From positions 32,337,396 to 32,401,395 of the forward strand of contig NC_083603.1 in the NCBI RefSeq assembly GCF_029168945.1: a DNA stretch of 64,000 nucleotides, given 5' to 3'. Made by a program: the position numbers and the translations under genes. The notes beneath the pieces are model-generated. The model saw only the letters and a program-made list of their open reading frames with translations. It was not told the origin of the DNA and ran no database searches. Below, piece after piece: positions 60,000 to 64,000 of this stretch (positions are counted from its first letter, which is position 1; the number at the start of each line of letters is the position of its first letter). The stretch is from Cannabis sativa (lineage: Eukaryota > Streptophyta > Magnoliopsida > Rosales > Cannabaceae).

Positions 60000-60569
60000 T
60001 AAAAAGATTATTGGTAAGTTTCACATAAGTTTAGCCCATCAGGTTGCATAATCGCTTAAAATATTAGGTTGGCAAGGACCAAAGTAAGAAAAATGCCTAA
60101 CTCTAAGGCAGTCGCGGACATTACTCCTGGAATTCAACTTTGTGAAAGGAACTAAAGCTTGAAGATGTGTCAAATTACGAAGGATCTCTTTCTGCGAAAA
60201 GAAGCCATCTCTGGGTGAACTCTAAGCGAGTGATTTCTTGTAAGTAAAAGTTTGAGTGGTGGGCCAAGAAGCATCACGGCCCCCGAGAATGAAATAATAA
60301 AATCAAAAAAACCATTCCTGGATCAATTGAAAGATTATTAAGATTAACAGGAAAAGTTGAAACAATAGCCATTGGAACAAGTTGTTTTGGTGACACAACC
60401 AGAGCCTAAGAAGTCTATCAAACAAATCTCCAGAGAAAAATAGTGGAGATAATCCAATTTACTATTACAGTAACCCCCACAGGTGGGGCAAATTATAATT
60501 GTCTTTACAATTGAAAAAGTATAGCGAAAGGGGATATATACAAAAAGAAAAACAATAAAAATAATTTCA
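60000..60569. other. Unrecognised segment upstream of element N antisense gene
   Basis: By layout with M, this could be the end of the pol region and the convergent spacer of Tat element N, but I could not read integrase motifs on either strand. It contains a short T/C-rich stretch near 60500 where the antisense transcript would end. Confidence 0.3.
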
Positions 60570-61770
60570 AGAGGCCTGCCAGAGGTTTAAAGCCAAGCAC
60601 CGCCTGACCGGGAGGAAGAGGCTGCACCAGACATCTGCCCCACAGTCTCCATGTAAAGATCATGAACAGCTTTAATACTTTGTATGAAGCGGGCCTGGCG
60701 GGCATTCTCCTCCTCCAGTTGCTTGTTCGCCTATTGCAGACCTCCAATCTAAAACCTAGCATTAGTAAGTTCGGACCAAAGGGTCTCATTGGTGGCACGC
60801 ATGTCATTGTTGGCTGCTTTGGCTTTCTCTAGCTCCGTCACCAGCACAACGGCCTCCTTAGCAGCCCTCTCTGCTAACAAGGCCATCTGCTAGAATAGGC
60901 CAAGTTAGATAGGCCAAAATGTCAGAACAGGGAGCAGAATATAAAAAAAAAAAAACAAAGAAAAGTTGAATAAAGTGTCTCAAGGCCTAACCCCAACTAC
61001 CTGCTGCTTGGCAAAATGGGCCAACATCAAGACATCTGCGCTACTACGGGACACCCAGGTCTACATGGGCAACTAAGAGACGCATCCAGTCGCCTGTTCT
61101 AGAAGCTCGGCAACAAAAGGTGCGATCTCTTGCCCCACCTTGTAGGCTAGCTGCTTCTCTAAGGCCTTGACTTCCCAGGTCTTCCCCGCAAGGGGAAAAG
61201 TGTGCATGCCATCTTAAATTTTGGCCTTATGGATCACGGACAGCACAATCGGCCTTTTACAGACTTGTAGTCTTTCGACCTCCAAACGCTCTTTCAGGGC
61301 CCTGTTCACTTCCCTATCCTTCTGCATGTGGAGAGGATTTTAAAGGAACAGCCTTCCTAGGGAAGGTTAACCCCACCGGAGGTATCTTTGGCAAGGTCAA
61401 AGGGTATGAAGATCGAGGCTGGCCCAGCCTTAATTCGGGATCGTGGCATTGGGGGTGGACCCCCATTCCAGGAGCAGACACCTCAAGCCTCGGCTTCTTC
61501 CTGGCAGAACTGCCACCTGTTCCTTCAGTGGAAAAAATCCTCTCCATTGCAGACTTGATGTACCTGTCAGAAGTCGACACAATATCAAAAAGGGGCCATT
61601 GCATGACCCCCGAAATCCTCGAAGATGGCTAACAAAAAACTAGTGTTCCTAAAGCAAATGCACCCTCATAACTCCCTCAAAACTCCACAAAGAGTAAACA
61701 AAAAAGAAAACTTACCGATTGTGAAGAGAAATCTGAGGCTGGTGATCTTGGTGCAATGTCCTCATCGAGA
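60570..61770 (-). pseudogene. Antisense accessory gene of Tat element N (coiled-coil protein)
   Basis: On the minus strand, inside plus-oriented element N. A probable 5' exon ends with donor CACAATCG|GTAAGT near 61712; an acceptor TTTTGTTAG lies near 61630. The next exon has MERIFSTEG and ARKKPRLEV (61560-61490), then a region near 61310-61080 (DREVNRALKERLEVE; VKALEKQLAYKVGQE) and, after a probable intron, a coiled coil (LAERAAKEAVVLVTELEKAK, 60860; NKQLEEENARQARFIQ, 60720) ending at SGGAWL and a stop near 60595. Stops interrupt it near 61220, 61075, 60750 and 60730. Layout and coiled coil match the antisense gene of M, but sequence similarity looks low, so it may be a distant relative. Confidence 0.55.
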
Positions 61771-62280
61771 GAATTGGTATCAAAAAAGTTTCACAAGATA
61801 GGGGAAGAACTGGAATTAAAGAACTCTAACTTGACAGACGAGAAAAATGAAGAGAGTGGAATAGTTGCTAAGGGTATTTAAAGGGAACCTTCCACAAGAA
61901 GCAAATGGTTTAATTTGTTCGCCCAAGGGACAGACCACGGTTGGATAAGTGGGAAGCTGAGAAGATGTATCACCACCCAATAGACGGCTTCCATCATTGC
62001 ATACATCGTAAAAAGCACTCGGCAATGGGAAAGTCGACTCAAATCCAATCATTGCCGTTTTTGGGCATCCCATAAGACACGCGCCCAACACGCGCACAAA
62101 ATACAGAAGTAGCATTTAAAATCCCAACAAGAAGATAGAAGAAATTATACCGCTTGAATAATGACACTTCAGTTTGGCGGCTGATGATGTAATGCATTAA
62201 AGGGCTTGTCATAAATCCCACATGCATGAAATTTTTTAAAGAGGAGATACTGCAAGCTCCCAGACCATATTACGTCTCAG

Positions 62281-62295
62281 AAGCTTGGGGGTAAA
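62281..62295 (+). other. Polypurine tract of Tat element N
   Basis: AAGCTTGGGGGTAAA directly before the LTR start TGTTATCC. It parallels the tract of M (minus strand, 23248-23262). Confidence 0.7.
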
Positions 62296-63273
62296 TGTTA
62301 TCCAGATTTTTGTAAGCCTGACATGTGGATTTTAATCAAAGAAGGCCAAGGGGTCATTAAGTCGCCCAAATGCTTCACTTAGTGCTCTGGAAGGATAAAG
62401 GCATTAATCTAGCGGGAAGGGCTTCCGTGAAGGAACATTTCCTGACTGCTGGCCACGCAAGAGACATCCGTGAACCAATGACTCATTCCATTCCAGGATC
62501 AAAGGTCATCTGTTCCCGCTAAGATATGGATCTACTTAGAAAGGTCAAAGCACTTCGTGGATACACCAGCCCAGGGTACGCCTTTGGCACGCGGAGGCTT
62601 AACCCACGGGTGTTAGGCTACGGACCCAGCGACCAGACTTTTTTATGTACGATGTAAGAGGTTATCTCCCACAACACGTTATCGTATAGAGCATGTGTGG
62701 CCTTGTGTACTGAGCTAAACAATCCAACGGCTGGGGATAAGGGAAATTCAAATAAGTGAAACCCCGAAGTGACACACGTCCAAGGCCCGGCCTATCCAGT
62801 CACTACGATCTTACAACCTTAAATGTCATATGGGAAATATGCCACCTACCAATCCAACGGTAGGATTTCATCCCTACTGAGATCCATCAAAGGCAGCACA
62901 TACATGATGATTGGCCTATAAACACCCCAAAAAAAGTACAAGAGAGGAGGAGATTTTCCTTCGGATCGAAGACTCACTCTTTATCACCTAAAACAAACAC
63001 ATTTATGTGAAACTACTATAAACTCCAGAATATTCCTACTAAGCTTCCTCTTCTTCAAGAGGAACACGGTGGACTATAGAAAAAGTCTATTGTATGTGTA
63101 TTTGTATAAACAGTCACAAGCCGATGAGCCTAATAAAATGGGCTCGTGGACTAAGGATAGTTAACGCATGAACCACGTAAAAATCTCTTGTTTGTTATTT
63201 CATTATTTAGCCATTATTACTTTCTTAAGCTCTAAAAATATTTAGTTGTCAAAAAACTCGGTAAATAGTAACA
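62296..63273 (+). repeat. 3' LTR of Tat element N
   Basis: 978 bp, TGTTATCCAG...AAATAGTAACA, with inverted TGTTA/TAACA ends. A TATA box is at 62917-62923, and the Tat end block GCTCGTGGACTAAGG...CCACGTAAAAATCTC at 63150-63190. The same block is in the LTR of M. The 5-bp duplication would be 63274-63278 (aactt); its partner is not seen. Confidence 0.75.
62917..62923 (+). promoter_or_regulatory. TATA box in the Tat N LTR
   Basis: TATAAAC within GGCCTATAAACACCCC, about 360 bp before the LTR end. Plausible Pol II promoter. Confidence 0.5.
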
Positions 63274-64000
63274 AACTTGCTTCTGGGAATGATTTGTCAA
63301 TGGTGGAAGGGTCTACGTTCACGGAGCTGAGGTACGCTCCTAGATGAACCTATCCAATTGGGCTTGGCTCACTTTGTCTTCTTTGGGAGACCCACTGATG
63401 GCCCTTGGATGCTGACCTAGATTCTACGTGTCTAATGACAGAAACGCAGATAACAGTAAGCCTAAAAAGGATTAATTTGATTAATCTTTTCTCTCTATTA
63501 TCGTGATATAATAGTTCTTGCTCATGTATTGAGAATTGAAGAAGAACTTCATATACTCTTTATCCTATTAGCCCACACTAGTCCTTGTGTGTGGTGGAAG
63601 CCCTAGAAGACTATAGTGTGAGTATTTTGAGATCAATTAAGGATACAACATATGAAAAGACTTGAGGATACCCTGATAGGCTTTAAGAGGTAAATCTTTC
63701 ATTTATTTTTACTTTAAAAAAATTTTGGCTTCCTTTCTCTATCAACGTCTCGGATTTCTAAATTCTCATTAAATATACATATGGTTATCCTAAGAATATA
63801 GTACGATGATAATCATAAAACTTTTATACCGCTGCGTACCTGATTTAGTACCATAAACCAACAGAGTTGTCCTAGATGATTCAACAATTCTAACATAGTA
63901 CATTGCACTTCCCTATCTTCCAATCACTCCATCCGGCTTCCATCCTTTTGTATATGATATATATCGACCAGCTTTCCATTTTTATGCCATGTATCATTTT
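63274..64000. other. Unassigned sequence at the right edge
   Basis: No reading frame of note. The stretch 63590-63660 (CACACACTAGTCC/TTGTGTGTGG region, then GATACCC) has the flavour of a copia LTR 3' end, but no edge or partner is visible. Confidence 0.3.

Larger units (their letters stand above)
60570..63273 (+). mobile_element. Tat-type Ty3/gypsy element N, 3' part
   Basis: Antisense gene, purine tract and 3' LTR in the same order as element M but on the other strand. Gag and pol are absent from the window; the left limit is not defined. Confidence 0.6.

Noticed and set aside
61816..62227. Two minus-strand frames of 62-99 residues upstream of the antisense gene of N.
   Set aside because: The region lies where the promoter and 5'UTR should be by analogy with M; the frames carry no recognisable features.

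Overview
This 64-kb window is plant nuclear DNA, probably from a eudicot. It is very AT-rich and almost entirely made of long terminal repeat (LTR) retrotransposons inserted into one another. I found no intact host protein-coding gene, no rRNA or tRNA gene, and no CRISPR array. The species cannot be read from the sequence. Element names (A to O) are mine.

The dominant component is one Ty1/copia family, here called Fam1. Its LTRs are about 1.85-1.91 kb and begin and end TGTTGG...CCAACA. It has an initiator-Met-tRNA-type primer binding site, a purine tract ending in GTGGGAGTT, 5-bp target duplications, and an untranslated leader of more than 3.5 kb. Copies are: H (1-6430, minus, runs off the left edge), A (7897-19577, plus, target duplication TATAG), F (32716-42829, minus, target duplication CATGC) and G (49844-56654, minus, the only copy with a nearly full but broken pol). 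There are five solo LTRs with matching target duplications (3851-5719, 16668-18560, 24662-26544, 32446-44098 and 46815-48701) and several truncated LTR pieces.

Left part (1-21957). An old copia gag-protease-integrase fragment (K, 6431-7545) was hit by a Ty3/gypsy chromovirus (L, minus strand, ~371-bp LTR, chromodomain-bearing pol at 19630-21957) and by H. Element A then inserted inside the 3' LTR of L, and a further Fam1 copy, now a solo LTR, inserted inside the 3' LTR of A. H also carries a nested solo LTR.

Middle part (21958-49650). A Tat-type Ty3/gypsy element (M, minus strand) has been expanded by four Fam1 insertions. Its 3' LTR is 22486-23247. A spliced gene on the opposite strand lies between pol and the 3' LTR (24181-28952 plus, with its own TATA box and 5'UTR intron). 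Broken protease-RT-integrase is at 29330-32440, gag pieces at 44104-44414 and 45864-46030, and a 5' LTR-like sequence at 46052 onward. The two ends do not look like sister LTRs. A fragment of another Tat element (O) follows at 48887-49650.

Right part (49651-64000). Fam1 copy G is truncated at 56654. A 973-bp non-autonomous CACTA DNA transposon (56764-57736) carries a 96-nt CT microsatellite inside an intron-like segment. Next come about 2.3 kb of AT-rich DNA in which I recognise nothing. A third Tat element (N, plus strand) follows, with the same kind of antisense gene and a complete 3' LTR (62296-63273), and then unassigned DNA.

Every reading frame seen is damaged by stops, frameshifts or deletions, so no element looks autonomous. 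The most interesting non-coding signals are conserved structures in the Fam1 leader: hairpins with a constant CTAAT loop and changing but paired stems, and a 21-nt motif repeated at 112-113 bp spacing. The independent antisense gene of the Tat elements is the other strong signal.
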